DNA from: Sphingopyxis sp. H053
GTDB taxonomy: Bacteria; Pseudomonadota; Alphaproteobacteria; Sphingomonadales; Sphingomonadaceae
Direction of reading: 5' to 3'
Length of the DNA: 64,000 nucleotides
Assembly: GCF_001468225.1 (NCBI RefSeq)
Contig: NZ_LNRU01000005.1
Location: forward strand, 248,001 to 312,000
The notes under the pieces were generated by a model. The model was not told the DNA's origin and did no database searches. It saw only the letters and a program-made list of their open reading frames with translations. Below are positions 17,772-27,661 of the stretch, one piece after another. A program made the position numbers and the translations under genes. Numbering within the stretch: position 1 is the first letter of the stretch; each line of letters starts with the position of its first letter.

Positions 17772-19619
17772 CTACCGCCCGATCTGCGCCGCCTTGTCGC
17801 GCAGGTCCGTCGCCGCTTGTTTGCTGCCGCGGCGTTCGAGCAGGTCCGCGTAAAACTCCATGATCCCGGCATTGAGCGGCTGCAACCGATAGGCGCGGTC
17901 GATCAGCGGCAGCGCGCGCGCATCGTCGCCTTTCGCCGCCCACGCCCGCGCCAGTTCGCGGAGCACCACGACGTCGCGATTGCCGATCCGCCGGCGTACG
18001 CGTTCGAAATGCGCGATCGCCTGGTCCCAATGTTCGAGGTCCATCGCCAGATGCCCGGACAATCGGTCGGCGGCGATGCTCGACGGCTGGCTGCGCTGCA
18101 GCGCGAGGATCGCAGCGCCCGAACCCGCGGCATCCCCCGCGCGGAACAGCGCATTGGCGAGCCGCAATGTGGTGCGCTCGCTCGCATCGAGATCGCGCGC
18201 GGCGCGATACGCCTGCACCGCCAGCTCAGTACGTCCCGCCGCCAGCGCCGCATCGCCCAGTAGGATATGCGCGTCGGCAACGCCGCGGTTCGCATCGCGG
18301 AGCCGCGTGGCGCGCGCGATCGCTCGCGCGCCATTGCCACTCGTCAAATCGGCCGAAATAGCGGGAATCGCACTAGCCGGATTGAGCGGCTCGGCATCGG
18401 CCGCCAACGTCAGCAGGCCATAGTCATTGTCGGCGGCAAAGGGCACCGCCTCGCCGGGCGCCAGCGCCGCCGCGCGCCCCAGATAGTCCGCCGATTCGAT
18501 GCGCCGGCCGAGTTCCGCCGCCGCGCGCGATGCGAGCAGCAGCGACCAGCTGTCGGCGTCGGGCCGCTGGACCAGCGGCAGCAAGGCGGCGAGCGCGGCG
18601 TCGGCGTCGCCATCGCTCCATTCGGCGGCCGCGAGGATGCGGCGTGCGGTAAAATTCTCCGGCTGCTCGGCCAGCAGCCGGTCGGCCCAGGTCGCGGCCA
18701 CCGCTTCGCCGCCGAGTTCGAGTTCGACGATCGCGCTCAGCAGCATGAACGACGGCTGCGCGTCGAGTTCGCCGCGCGTGCGCTGGAGCAGGCTGCGCGC
18801 GAGCCGGTAATTGTCGGCGCGCGCCGCGAGCACCCCCTGCAGATAGAAGAGACGCGGATCGCGCGGGACGATCGTCGCGGCGCGGCGCAGCGATGCGAGC
18901 ATGTCGCGGTAGCGCCCGAGGTCGCCGAGCGTCGCCGCCTGCTCGATCAGCGCATCTTCATTGTCTGGATCGGCGGCAAGCGCGTCTTCGTACCAGGCGA
19001 GCGACGCGTTGAGCCCATCCTCGGTCCGCACGAGGTTCGCCTTGAACGCCAGCGCCGCGCTGTTCGCCTTGTCGAGTTCGATCGCATAATCGACCGCGTC
19101 GCGCGCGCCGAGCGTGTCGGCATTGGCATCGCGAAAGCGCGCGACGTCGACCCACAAGGCCGACGAGCGCGGCAGTTCGTGCACCGCGCGGTCATAGGCT
19201 TCGCGCGCGGCGGCCAGATCGCCATTGCCGAGGTGCACGTCGCCCGCGACCCACGCCGCCTCCCCGATCATCTCGGGAATGATCGGGCCGTCGTCGAGCG
19301 TCTGGAGCGCACGGCTCCCCTCATCCTGCATTGCATAGGCGCGCGCCAAGAGCGGGCGAAGCGCCGCTTCCTTGGCGCCCGCACCGATCGCGCCCTTGAC
19401 CGCCGCCTCGGCCCCGACCCCGTCGCCCAGTTTGATCGCGACGCGCGCCAGTTCGACACGCTCGACAATGACCTTGGGATCGCTCGCGATGGCGTTCTCG
19501 AGGGCAGCGCGGCGCTCCGCGAGCGCCTTGCGCGGCGCGGACGACGCCCCGTCGCCGCACGCTCCGAGCAGCAGCGCCGCCAGCAGCAGCGCCTTTGTCC
19601 AGAAGCGGCCTAAATCCAT
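17772..19619 (-). CDS. TPR-repeat lipoprotein of the XrtA/PEP-CTERM cassette (PrsT-like)
   Basis: 615 residues. A lipoprotein signal ends LLLGAC (Cys21). The mature protein is a long run of TPR-like helical pairs (for example ARAYAMQDEGSRALQTLDDG, DALIEQAATLGDLGRYRDML, AREAYDRAVHELPRSSALW). It begins immediately after the prsR stop (TGA then ATG) and closes the cassette. TPR lipoproteins in this position are called PrsT in exosortase A systems and are thought to support export of extracellular polysaccharide. It is shorter than the PrsT of about 900 residues I know from beta- and gammaproteobacteria. Assignment rests on the neighbours as much as on sequence. Confidence 0.8.
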   Translation of the reverse strand: MDLGRFWTKALLLAALLLGACGDGASSAPRKALAERRAALENAIASDPKVIVERVELARVAIKLGDGVGAEAAVKGAIGAGAKEAALRPLLARAYAMQDEGSRALQTLDDGPIIPEMIGEAAWVAGDVHLGNGDLAAAREAYDRAVHELPRSSALWVDVARFRDANADTLGARDAVDYAIELDKANSAALAFKANLVRTEDGLNASLAWYEDALAADPDNEDALIEQAATLGDLGRYRDMLASLRRAATIVPRDPRLFYLQGVLAARADNYRLARSLLQRTRGELDAQPSFMLLSAIVELELGGEAVAATWADRLLAEQPENFTARRILAAAEWSDGDADAALAALLPLVQRPDADSWSLLLASRAAAELGRRIESADYLGRAAALAPGEAVPFAADNDYGLLTLAADAEPLNPASAIPAISADLTSGNGARAIARATRLRDANRGVADAHILLGDAALAAGRTELAVQAYRAARDLDASERTTLRLANALFRAGDAAGSGAAILALQRSQPSSIAADRLSGHLAMDLEHWDQAIAHFERVRRRIGNRDVVVLRELARAWAAKGDDARALPLIDRAYRLQPLNAGIMEFYADLLERRGSKQAATDLRDKAAQIGR

Positions 19620-20996
19620 TCAGGCCTGCATCCGATATTGTTTGAGCAGGTCGTAGAGCGTCGGGCGGCTGATCCCGAGCAGCTTGGCGGCCGCCGAAAT
19701 ATTGCCCTCGCTCTGCGTCATAGCGCGGCGGATCGCGACGCGGTCGGCGGCTTCGCGCGCGCTGCGCAGGTTGAGCCACGCCTCCTCGCCTTCCGCCTCG
19801 CCGCCCGCCATATCGAGATCCTCGCGCATCACCAGCTTGCCATCGGCCATGATCACGGCGCGCTTGATGCGGTTTTCCAGCTCGCGGACATTGCCCGGCC
19901 AGCGCCCCTCGTCGATCGCCTGCAACGCGTCGGGCGCGAAGCCGCGCACACCGGGGTTCATCTCGGGCGCATATTGGTGGAGGAAATGCCGCGCGAGCAG
20001 CACCGCATCGCCCGGGCGCTCGGCGAGCGATGGAATCTTTACGACCATCTCGGCGAGCCGATAATAAAGGTCGTCGCGAAAGCTCTGGTCGGCGATCATC
20101 GCATCGAGGTCGCGGTGCGTCGCGCACACGATCCTTGTATCGACCGCGATCGCCTTGCGCCCGCCGATGCGCTCGATCGTCCGCTCCTGCAGAAAGCGCA
20201 GCAGCTTGACCTGGAGCGGCAGCGGAATGTCGCCGACCTCGTCGAGGAAGAGCGTCCCGCCATGCGCGAGCTCGATCTTGCCCTCGGTCGTCTTGACCGC
20301 GCCCGTGAACGCCCCCTTCTCGTGCCCGAACAGCTCGCTTTCGAGCAGATTCTCGGGGATTGCAGCGCAGTTGATCGCGACGAACGCCCCGTCGCGCCGC
20401 CCGCTCGCCTCGTGCAGTCCGCGCGCGAGCAATTCCTTGCCGGTGCCGCTCGCGCCGAGCAGCATCACAGAGACGTCGAGGTTCGCGACGCGCTCGATCG
20501 TGCGCGCCACTTTCTGCATCTCGGGCGCCCCGGTGATCATCCCGCCGAGCACGCGATTGTCGCTCGAACCCTGCTCGGCGAGCCGCGCATTCTCGACCTC
20601 GAGCTCGCGCACATGGAAGGCACGGGCCACGATCAGCCCCAGCTCGTCGATGTCGATCGGCTTTTGATAGAAGTCCCACGCGCCGCTCGCGATCGCGGTC
20701 AGCGCGCTCGCGCGTTCGCCGTGCCCCGACACGACAATCACTTTGGTGTCGGGCTTGGCTTCGAGGATCGCTTTCAGCGTCCGGAACCCCTCGCGCGTGC
20801 CGTCGGGATCGGGCGGCAGGCCAAGGTCGAGCGTCACCACATCGGGTTCCTCGGCGCGCAGCAACTCGATCGCGGCATCATGGTCGCCCGCGACGAGCAC
20901 CTGATAATCCTCATACGCCCATTTGAGCTGCGTCTGCAGCCCCGGGTCGTCCTCGACCACCAGCAATTTGCGCAGATTGGCCCCGCTATCGGTCAT
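19620..20996 (-). CDS. prsR: Sigma-54 dependent response regulator PrsR
   Basis: 458 residues in NtrC architecture. The receiver domain has phospho-acceptor D57 (VVTLDLGLPP). The AAA+ domain has Walker A GASGTGKE (181-188), the sigma-54 contact loop GAFTGA (228-233), and LFLDEVGDI with the RWPGNVREL sensor region. A Fis-type helix-turn-helix ends the protein (SAAAKLLGISRPTLYDLLK). With PrsK it forms the two-component pair that, in exosortase A bacteria, activates PEP-CTERM protein genes from sigma-54 promoters. Its ATG overlaps the prsK stop (ATGA). I found no obvious -24/-12 promoter in the window. Confidence 0.92.
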   Translation of the reverse strand: MTDSGANLRKLLVVEDDPGLQTQLKWAYEDYQVLVAGDHDAAIELLRAEEPDVVTLDLGLPPDPDGTREGFRTLKAILEAKPDTKVIVVSGHGERASALTAIASGAWDFYQKPIDIDELGLIVARAFHVRELEVENARLAEQGSSDNRVLGGMITGAPEMQKVARTIERVANLDVSVMLLGASGTGKELLARGLHEASGRRDGAFVAINCAAIPENLLESELFGHEKGAFTGAVKTTEGKIELAHGGTLFLDEVGDIPLPLQVKLLRFLQERTIERIGGRKAIAVDTRIVCATHRDLDAMIADQSFRDDLYYRLAEMVVKIPSLAERPGDAVLLARHFLHQYAPEMNPGVRGFAPDALQAIDEGRWPGNVRELENRIKRAVIMADGKLVMREDLDMAGGEAEGEEAWLNLRSAREAADRVAIRRAMTQSEGNISAAAKLLGISRPTLYDLLKQYRMQA

Positions 20997-23113
20997 TTAT
21001 GCCCCACTTTCATCACACGCGCGTCGACCCCCGCGTCGCCCCGGGCATCGGCGAGCGGCAGCCACAGCGTGAAGCTGCTCCCCTTGCCCGGCTCGCTCGC
21101 CACCTCGATCGCCCCGCCCATCGCCTGCGCGATCTGCAGCGCTTCGAACGCCCCCAGCCCGAAACCCGATTCCTTCGTCGACACGAACGGTTTAAACAGC
21201 TCGTCGCGGATGAAATCGCGCGTCATGCCGCAGCCCTGGTCGATCACGTCGATCCGCACGCGCCCCTGTTCGGCCACCGCGACGACCTGGACCGAGGTGT
21301 CAGGCGCCGACGCATCGATCGCATTGGCGACAAGATGCTGCACGATCTGCCGGACCGCCCCCGCATCGGCCCATGCCGACAGCCCCGCCTGACAACCGAC
21401 GAACAGCGCGCGGCGCGGACGCATTTCGGCCGCGATCTCGTTCAGCACCGGCTCGACCAGCGTCCGCCCCGCCTCTGCCGCTGGCCCGCGCTCGCGCGGC
21501 GACAGGCGGACGAGGAGGTCGCTGAGGCGCCCCGCCGAAATCTTCAGCGTCTCGATCATATCGGCGCGGAAATCGGGCTTGTCGGCGTGACGCTCGGCGT
21601 TGCGCGCGAGCAGCCCGATCTGGCTCGCCAGATTCTTGATGTCGTGCATGATGAAGGCAAAGCGCCGGTTGAATTCGTCGAACCGCCGCGCCTCCGACAA
21701 GGCCTGCTGGCTCTGCGATTCGGCGAGATAGCTTGCCGCCTGCTGCCCCGCGATGCGCAGCACGTCGAGATCCTCCCAATCGAGCGCGCGTGACACCGCG
21801 GGCCGATGCAGCACGACGACCGCGATCATCCGCTGGAAATGCAGCACTGGCACGACCACCCAAGCGCGCGTATCGGCGATCAGCCACTCGGGGATCGCCA
21901 GATCCTCGCCGGGATGACCCCGGCGCTCGGCATCGAGGTCGACGATATGCTGCGTTTCCTGCAGCATGAAGGCCGACCGCAACGAGAGCATGGCATCCTC
22001 GCTCGCGCCGTCCGGCCAATGCCAATGCTCGGCGATGCGAAAGCCCCCCGATGCGCCGGGCAGCATCAGCAACGCGCCGGGGCTTCCGGTCAGTTCGGCG
22101 AGCGCCTTGGCGACGCGGCGGTGCAGATTGCGGTCGTCCTCGCCCCCATCGCCTTGGGCACCCTGCCCCAATGTCGCGGTAAAGCGCATCCATTCGGCGC
22201 GATAGTCATAGCGATGCTCGAAGAAATGCTTGGAAATCATCACCGACAGCCACGCCCGCGATCGCGCCGAGGCGAGCATCAGTCCGCCAGTGCCGAGCGC
22301 GACGAGCAGCGAGATCGCCTGCGCCAGTTCGGCATAGTCGCCGCCGGCGACGCGCGCGACGGCACCGGTCAGCGCGATCACGATCAGATAGGCGGCGGCG
22401 CCGAGCAGGATCAGCGTGCGCGTCGCGGCGGTGCGCGACAGGCGCATCCGCTCGCGCCCGATGTCCATCGCGGCGACAATATAGACCGGCAGCGTGAGCA
22501 ATACGATCGCCGGAAGCAGGGCGATCAGCGTCGACGCGATTTCGCCGGTCAGCGCACCGATCAGCTGGACGTTGAGCTCATAGGCCCACAGCATCGCAAA
22601 CCCGCCGGCGACCGCCATCACGGGCATGCGTTGCCCCGCGCTCGCATGGCGAACCCCGGCGTCGATCATCAGCAGTCCGCCGATCGCGACGACCGTCGCG
22701 GCAAAGCCCAGCGTCGGCGTCATCCATGGTTCGGCCGCCGCTCCGGCGCGCAAATGCGCCGCCGCGCCGAGCAGCAGCGCCAGCAGGCAGATCGTCGCGA
22801 GCATGCGTGCGATCAGGCGCAGCGGCCGCGACATCGGCGCACGCGGCGACCAGAAGGTTGCCCCCAACCAGAGGAGCATGGCGAGGTCGCGCACCGTCTG
22901 CACGACCAAAGATTGCGACGATCCGGCGCCATAGACGGCCATCGCTGCGCACCACAGCGCGGTGGCGGCTGCGGTTACGGCGAGCAACCGCGGCGCCGGC
23001 ATCAATGCCGCCATCCGCGCGCGCGGCCGCATCAGCAGCCACAAAGTGACACCGGTAAAGCCCGCCAGCGCAAGGCCCGACAGGATCTGGGACAGGCCGG
23101 CCAGCGCGCCCAC
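20993..23113 (-). CDS. prsK: Membrane sensor histidine kinase PrsK
   Basis: About 706 residues. The N-terminal 300 hold many hydrophobic helices, beginning LAGLSQILSGLALAGFTG. A GAF-like region follows (about 310-470, with HWHWPDGAS and VVVPVLHFQRMIAVVVL). The kinase core has an atypical H-box, FIMHDIKNLASQIG, then VQHLVANAIDAS (N box) and GFGLGAFEAL. This matches PrsK of XrtA systems, the cognate of PrsR downstream. The start is uncertain. The GTG at 23113 lies 2 nt after the stop of the sugar transferase gene; an in-frame GTG at 23137 would overlap that gene by 22 bp. Confidence 0.9.
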   Translation of the reverse strand: MGALAGLSQILSGLALAGFTGVTLWLLMRPRARMAALMPAPRLLAVTAAATALWCAAMAVYGAGSSQSLVVQTVRDLAMLLWLGATFWSPRAPMSRPLRLIARMLATICLLALLLGAAAHLRAGAAAEPWMTPTLGFAATVVAIGGLLMIDAGVRHASAGQRMPVMAVAGGFAMLWAYELNVQLIGALTGEIASTLIALLPAIVLLTLPVYIVAAMDIGRERMRLSRTAATRTLILLGAAAYLIVIALTGAVARVAGGDYAELAQAISLLVALGTGGLMLASARSRAWLSVMISKHFFEHRYDYRAEWMRFTATLGQGAQGDGGEDDRNLHRRVAKALAELTGSPGALLMLPGASGGFRIAEHWHWPDGASEDAMLSLRSAFMLQETQHIVDLDAERRGHPGEDLAIPEWLIADTRAWVVVPVLHFQRMIAVVVLHRPAVSRALDWEDLDVLRIAGQQAASYLAESQSQQALSEARRFDEFNRRFAFIMHDIKNLASQIGLLARNAERHADKPDFRADMIETLKISAGRLSDLLVRLSPRERGPAAEAGRTLVEPVLNEIAAEMRPRRALFVGCQAGLSAWADAGAVRQIVQHLVANAIDASAPDTSVQVVAVAEQGRVRIDVIDQGCGMTRDFIRDELFKPFVSTKESGFGLGAFEALQIAQAMGGAIEVASEPGKGSSFTLWLPLADARGDAGVDARVMKVGHK

Positions 23114-23115
23114 GG

Positions 23116-24504
23116 CTACCGCGCGCCCTCCGGCCACAGCACGACGCGTACGGTCTGGAGCAGGATCAAAAGGTCGAGGAAGGGCGAATAATTCTTGGCG
23201 TAATAGAGGTCATATTCCAGCTTGACGCGCGCGTCCTCGACCGAGGCGCCATAGGGATAGTTGATCTGCGCCCAGCCGGTCAGGCCCGGCTTCACCATGT
23301 GGCGTTCGGCATAAAAGGGCAGCTTCTTTTCGAGTTCCTCGACGAAGCTCGGCCGTTCGGGGCGCGGCCCGACAAAGCTCATGTCGCCCTTCAGCACGCA
23401 CCAGGTCTGCGGCAGCTCGTCGATGCGCAGCTTGCGGATGATGCGGCCGACGCGGGTGACGCGCGGGTCGTTTTCGCTCGCCCACACCGCTTTGCCCGCC
23501 GCCTCGGCATCGGTGCGCATCGAACGAATCTTGAAGATGTCATAGGGTTCGCCGAATAGCCCGATGCGCGGCTGGCGGTAAAAGACCGGGCCGCGGCTAT
23601 CGAGGATCACCGCGATCCCCGCGACGATGATCAGCGGCAGGCCGACGACCAGCACAAGCAGGCTGGCGAGGATGTCGAACAGCCGCTTGCCGACCTTCGA
23701 AATCCGTTGTCCCGCCGAAAATCCGTCGGAAAAGATCAGCCCGCTGGGGTTCGTCGTCGCAAGGTCGACGCGTCCCGTTTCGCGCTCGATAAAACTCGCG
23801 ATATCGTTGACATGCACACCCGTCGTCTTGACGCGCAGCAGGTCGTTCAGCGGCAGCGCGTTGCGCCGTTCCTCCAGCGCGAGCACGACTTCGCCCGCGC
23901 GCAGCATCACGACATGGTCAGACAGATTGTCGAGGGCTTCGCGCGGCACGGCGCCCGGCACGGTCCTTTCGGTCGCACTCATCGCAATGAAGCCGACCAT
24001 TTCGAGCCCGCTCCCCGGCGCGTCGGCAAGCGCCGCAAGGCGCGCGGCGCGCGGCCCGGCGCCAAGAACGAGGATGCGGCGCCGGAACGCCTCGGTCCCC
24101 GATGACTGCGTCAGCGCGAGGCGGATGACGAACAGCACCGCGATGGCAAAGATCATCGCGTACAGGCTGTTGGCGCGCCACAGCGTCGCGGTCGGCAACA
24201 GGAAGCCGAGCACCGAAAGGAAAATCACGCCGAGCGAAATCGCCGCGAGCAGGCGCGCGGTGGCGAAACGCATCGAGCGCAGCCCCTCGTTCCCGTACAT
24301 TCCGGTCGCCATCATCGCGAGCGAATTGGCAAGGCCGAAGGTCAGCAGCGGCAGCCAGCGGCCCGCGAGCGGCCCGGCGTCGAACCCCGCCTGCTGCGCA
24401 TAAAGATGCCACGCCCCCTCGGCCGAGCCGAGCAGCGCGAAAAATTCGATCAGCGCCAGCCAGACGACGGCGTGCGGGACATAATGTTTAAACAGCCGGA
24501 ACAT
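23116..24504 (-). CDS. XrtA-type undecaprenyl-phosphate sugar phosphotransferase (TIGR03013-like)
   Basis: 462 residues of the polyprenyl-P hexose-1-P transferase family. Four N-terminal helices and a central Rossmann-like CoA-binding-fold region (RILVLGAGPRAARLAAL) come first. Then follow a single re-entrant membrane segment (KRLFDILASLLVLVVGLPLI) and the catalytic domain (RIGLFGEPYDIFKIRSMRTD, KLRIDELPQTWCVLKGDMS, GPRPERP, KPGLTGWAQI). It starts extracellular polysaccharide assembly on undecaprenyl phosphate. The TIGR03013 subgroup is tied to exosortase A loci, consistent with prsK, prsR and prsT following directly. It heads the operon and is divergent from the mannose-1-P guanylyltransferase. 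Confidence 0.9.
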   Translation of the reverse strand: MFRLFKHYVPHAVVWLALIEFFALLGSAEGAWHLYAQQAGFDAGPLAGRWLPLLTFGLANSLAMMATGMYGNEGLRSMRFATARLLAAISLGVIFLSVLGFLLPTATLWRANSLYAMIFAIAVLFVIRLALTQSSGTEAFRRRILVLGAGPRAARLAALADAPGSGLEMVGFIAMSATERTVPGAVPREALDNLSDHVVMLRAGEVVLALEERRNALPLNDLLRVKTTGVHVNDIASFIERETGRVDLATTNPSGLIFSDGFSAGQRISKVGKRLFDILASLLVLVVGLPLIIVAGIAVILDSRGPVFYRQPRIGLFGEPYDIFKIRSMRTDAEAAGKAVWASENDPRVTRVGRIIRKLRIDELPQTWCVLKGDMSFVGPRPERPSFVEELEKKLPFYAERHMVKPGLTGWAQINYPYGASVEDARVKLEYDLYYAKNYSPFLDLLILLQTVRVVLWPEGAR

Positions 24505-24622
24505 GGGGACCTTTCGCGCGCTCGATACTACAGCCGAGGCGTCAACTGTCGGTTAATTTTACACTCCCCATATCCGCAATGACAGGGTGACCCGCCGCTT
24601 CCAACGCGATAAACTCGAACTT

Positions 24623-25669
24623 ATGACGCTGATGATCCAGCCTGTAATCCTGTGCGGCGGTGCCGGTACCCGGCTTTGGCCCGAATCGCGCGGCCCCCGC
24701 GCCAAGCAGTTCCTGCTGCTTCACGGCCAGCGCAGCCTGTTTCGCCAGACTGTCGAGCGCACCCCTGCCGGTCCCGACTTTCTCCCCCCGATCGTCCTGT
24801 GCGGCGACGGGCATGTCGCGATGGTTCGCGAACAGATGGACGACCGTGAGGAAACGCTGCTCGTCGAACCGATGCCGCGCAACACCGCCGCGGCGATCGC
24901 GCTCGCGGTCGCGCAGGCCGATGCCGACACTTTGCTGCTCGTGATGCCGAGCGATCATGTGATCGCCGACGTTCCCGCCTTTCACGCCGCGATCGCCAAG
25001 GGGGTGCGCCTCGCGCAGCAGGACTGGCTCGTCACCTTTGGCATCACGCCCGACAGCCCCGAAACGGGCTTCGGCTATATCGCCGCCGGACGCCCGCTCG
25101 GCGGCGCCGATGAATCCTGGGGCTTCGCGGTCGATCGTTTCGTCGAAAAGCCCCCGCTCGCCGATGCCGAAGCCATGCTCGCTGCCGGCGGATACAGCTG
25201 GAACGCCGGGATTTTCCTGTTCCGCGCCGCACGGATGCGCGATGCGATGCTGACGCATTGCCGCGCGATCTTCGAGGCAGCGGACAACTCCGTCGCGGCG
25301 GGTATGCGCGACGGCGACGCGCTCTATGCCGACGCAATCGAGTTCGCGAAGGCGCCGTCCGATTCGATCGATTATGCGGTGATGGAAAAGGATGATCGCG
25401 TCGCGGTCGTCCCCGTGGCGATGGGTTGGTCCGATCTCGGCTGCTGGCACACGATCCATGCGCTCGCCGACAAGGACGGCGCCGACAATGCCGTCACGGG
25501 CGACGCCTTTCTCCACGAAAGCCGCGGCAATCTGGTCCGCGCGGGCGACAAGCGCGTGTCGATCCTCGGCATGGACAATATTGCGGTGATCGTCGACGGC
25601 GACGACATATTGGTGATCCCGCTCGGGCGGTCGCAAGAGGTCCGCGCGGCGGCCAAGGCGCGCGAATAG
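24623..25669 (+). CDS. Mannose-1-phosphate guanylyltransferase
   Basis: Makes GDP-mannose for extracellular polysaccharide. The N-terminal nucleotidyl-transferase loop CGGAGTRLWPESRGPRAKQF spans about residues 11-30. Typical motifs include EPMPRNTAAAIALA, MPSDHVIAD, ETGFGYIAAG, FVEKP and NAGIFLFRA. At 348 residues it lacks the C-terminal phosphomannose isomerase domain of bifunctional ManC/AlgA, so only the GMP activity is expected. I chose the ATG at 24623 by family alignment, since no clear ribosome site precedes it; a GTG at 24587 is an alternative. Its divergence from the XrtA-type sugar transferase suggests joint use in one exopolysaccharide pathway. Confidence 0.92.
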   Translation: MTLMIQPVILCGGAGTRLWPESRGPRAKQFLLLHGQRSLFRQTVERTPAGPDFLPPIVLCGDGHVAMVREQMDDREETLLVEPMPRNTAAAIALAVAQADADTLLLVMPSDHVIADVPAFHAAIAKGVRLAQQDWLVTFGITPDSPETGFGYIAAGRPLGGADESWGFAVDRFVEKPPLADAEAMLAAGGYSWNAGIFLFRAARMRDAMLTHCRAIFEAADNSVAAGMRDGDALYADAIEFAKAPSDSIDYAVMEKDDRVAVVPVAMGWSDLGCWHTIHALADKDGADNAVTGDAFLHESRGNLVRAGDKRVSILGMDNIAVIVDGDDILVIPLGRSQEVRAAAKARE

Positions 25670-25773
25670 AGCGAAGTCGCATCAAGCACTTGCACCCGCG
25701 GTGACTTGCTATACCAGTACACCCATGAGGCGCCTCCACTGGAGCGCGCCATAGCTGTTCTGGAGATCGCCCC

Positions 25774-27597
25774 ATGTTCGACCGTCGCACCCTACTCGCC
25801 GCCGCCGCGGCTTCCTCGATGCTCGCCGGCGTCCGTCCGCGCACCGCGTTCGCCGCGGCGCCCGACGGCGAAGGCGCGCGGCTGACCGCGATCTACGAGC
25901 GCATCTACGACATGCTGCTCGACCAGGACCCCGAATTCGCGACGTCGCTCGGCGCCGACAAGGGCGACCGCGCCGCGGCGAAAGCGAAACTCGCCGACCG
26001 CTCGCCCGCCGGGATCAAGAAATCCCACGACCTCTATCGCACCGGGCTCAAGGAACTGAAAACGATCGACCCGAAGAAACTCTCGGGCATGGACCTCGTC
26101 AATTACGAGACGTTCCGCGGCCCGTGGGAGGATTATGTCAAGGCTTACGACACCTTCAGCTACGGACTTCATAGCTGGCCTGAACCGCATCCAGTGACGC
26201 AATTGAGCGGCACCTATCGCTCGATCCCCGATTTCCTCGTCAACCAGCACAGCATCGCCAACGCCGCCGATGCCGAAGCCTATCTTTCACGCTGCGCTGA
26301 TTTCGCGGTGCAGCTCGACAATGAAACCGGCCGCATCAAGGCCGATCACGCCGCCAGCGTCATCCCGCCCGATTTCGTCATCGACCGCACGCTGGCCCTC
26401 TTCGAAAGCATCATGGCACCCGCCCCCGATGCGAATATCCTGACCACCAACCTCAAAACCAAGACCGCCGCGATTCCCGGCGACTGGGCGAAGCGCTGCG
26501 CCGCGATCGTCGAGAGCAAAATCTATCCCGCGATGCGCCGCCAGGCCGCCGAACTCACCGCCGTGCGCCCGCGTGCGACGCACGACGCCGGCGTGTGGCG
26601 CCTGCCCAAGGGCGACGAATATTATGCCTATGCGCTGCGCTATGCGACGACGACGGGCATGTCGGCCGAGGAGGTGCACAAGCTCGGGCTCGACCGCATG
26701 GCGGCGCTCACCGCGCGCGCCGACGCGATCTTCAAGAAGCAGGGCATGTCCAAGGGGACGGTCGCGCAGCGGATGCGCGAACTCGGCAAGGACCCGCGTT
26801 TCCTTTATCCCAACACCGACAAGGGCAAGGCCGACCTGATCGCCAAATTGAACGAGCAGATCCAGGAAATGCAGCGCCGCCTGCCCGAAGCCTTTGGCCG
26901 GCTGCCCAAGGCGAAGTGCGATATCCGCCGCGTGCCGCCCGAGATCGAGGCGGGCGCGCCCGGCGGCTATTACCAGATCCCGGCGCTCGATGGTTCGCGC
27001 CCCGGCGCCTATTACATCAACCTGCGCGACACCGCCGAAAACCCATCGTGGACGCTGCCGACGCTGACCTATCACGAAGCGACGCCGGGCCATCACCACC
27101 AGATCGCGCTCGCGCAGGAGGCCGAGGGCATCCCGCGCCTCCGCCGCCTGCCCGCCTATTCGGTCTATACCGAGGGCTGGGGGCTCTATGCCGAGCAGCT
27201 CGCCGACGAAATGGGCGTGTATGAAAACGACCCGTGGGGCCAGCTCGGCTATCTGCAATCCTATATGTTTCGCGCCGCGCGCCTCGTCGTCGACACTGGC
27301 CTCCACCACTTCCGCTGGAGCCGCGAGAAGGCGATCGCCTATTATAACGACTCGCTCGGCACCCCCGAAGGGTCGAACGTCACCGAGATCGAGCGCTATT
27401 GCGTGTGGCCGGGCCAGGCGACGAGCTATATGGTCGGGCAAACGCGCTGGGTCGCGATCCGCGAGAAAGCGAAGGCCGCGCTCGGCGACAAATTCGATAT
27501 CCGCGGCTTCCACGACACGGCTTTGTCGGCGGGTGCGATGCCGATCTCGGTTCTCGAATCGGTGATCGACCGCTGGACGGCCGCGCAAAAGGCCTGA
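25774..27597 (+). CDS. DUF885 family exported protein (metallopeptidase-like)
   Basis: 607 residues. The N-terminus FDRRTLLAAAAASSMLAG has a twin-arginine-like pair and an Ala-rich stretch ending near AFA-A, so Tat or Sec export is likely. The DUF885 hallmark LTYHEATPGHHHQ (about 431-443) gives a gluzincin-like HExxxGHH site. Downstream, SVYTEGWGLYAEQLADEMG supplies the third ligand region, as in M32/M3-related helical peptidases. The substrate is unknown, and peptidase activity is inferred from the motif. It is convergent with the L,D-transpeptidase gene. Confidence 0.88.
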   Translation: MFDRRTLLAAAAASSMLAGVRPRTAFAAAPDGEGARLTAIYERIYDMLLDQDPEFATSLGADKGDRAAAKAKLADRSPAGIKKSHDLYRTGLKELKTIDPKKLSGMDLVNYETFRGPWEDYVKAYDTFSYGLHSWPEPHPVTQLSGTYRSIPDFLVNQHSIANAADAEAYLSRCADFAVQLDNETGRIKADHAASVIPPDFVIDRTLALFESIMAPAPDANILTTNLKTKTAAIPGDWAKRCAAIVESKIYPAMRRQAAELTAVRPRATHDAGVWRLPKGDEYYAYALRYATTTGMSAEEVHKLGLDRMAALTARADAIFKKQGMSKGTVAQRMRELGKDPRFLYPNTDKGKADLIAKLNEQIQEMQRRLPEAFGRLPKAKCDIRRVPPEIEAGAPGGYYQIPALDGSRPGAYYINLRDTAENPSWTLPTLTYHEATPGHHHQIALAQEAEGIPRLRRLPAYSVYTEGWGLYAEQLADEMGVYENDPWGQLGYLQSYMFRAARLVVDTGLHHFRWSREKAIAYYNDSLGTPEGSNVTEIERYCVWPGQATSYMVGQTRWVAIREKAKAALGDKFDIRGFHDTALSAGAMPISVLESVIDRWTAAQKA

Positions 27598-27605
27598 GCC
27601 ACACA

Positions 27606-27640
27606 TGAAAACCCTTCGCCTGTCAGCGACGGGCGAAGGG
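27606..27640 (-). terminator. Intrinsic terminator of the L,D-transpeptidase gene
   Basis: Stem CCCTTCGCC (27612-27620) pairs with GGCGAAGGG (27632-27640). On the minus strand the hairpin is followed by TTTTC. It lies 22 bp past the L,D-transpeptidase stop and also just after the convergent DUF885 gene. Confidence 0.7.
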
Positions 27641-27661
27641 CCATCGCGGCCCCGAAGGCAG

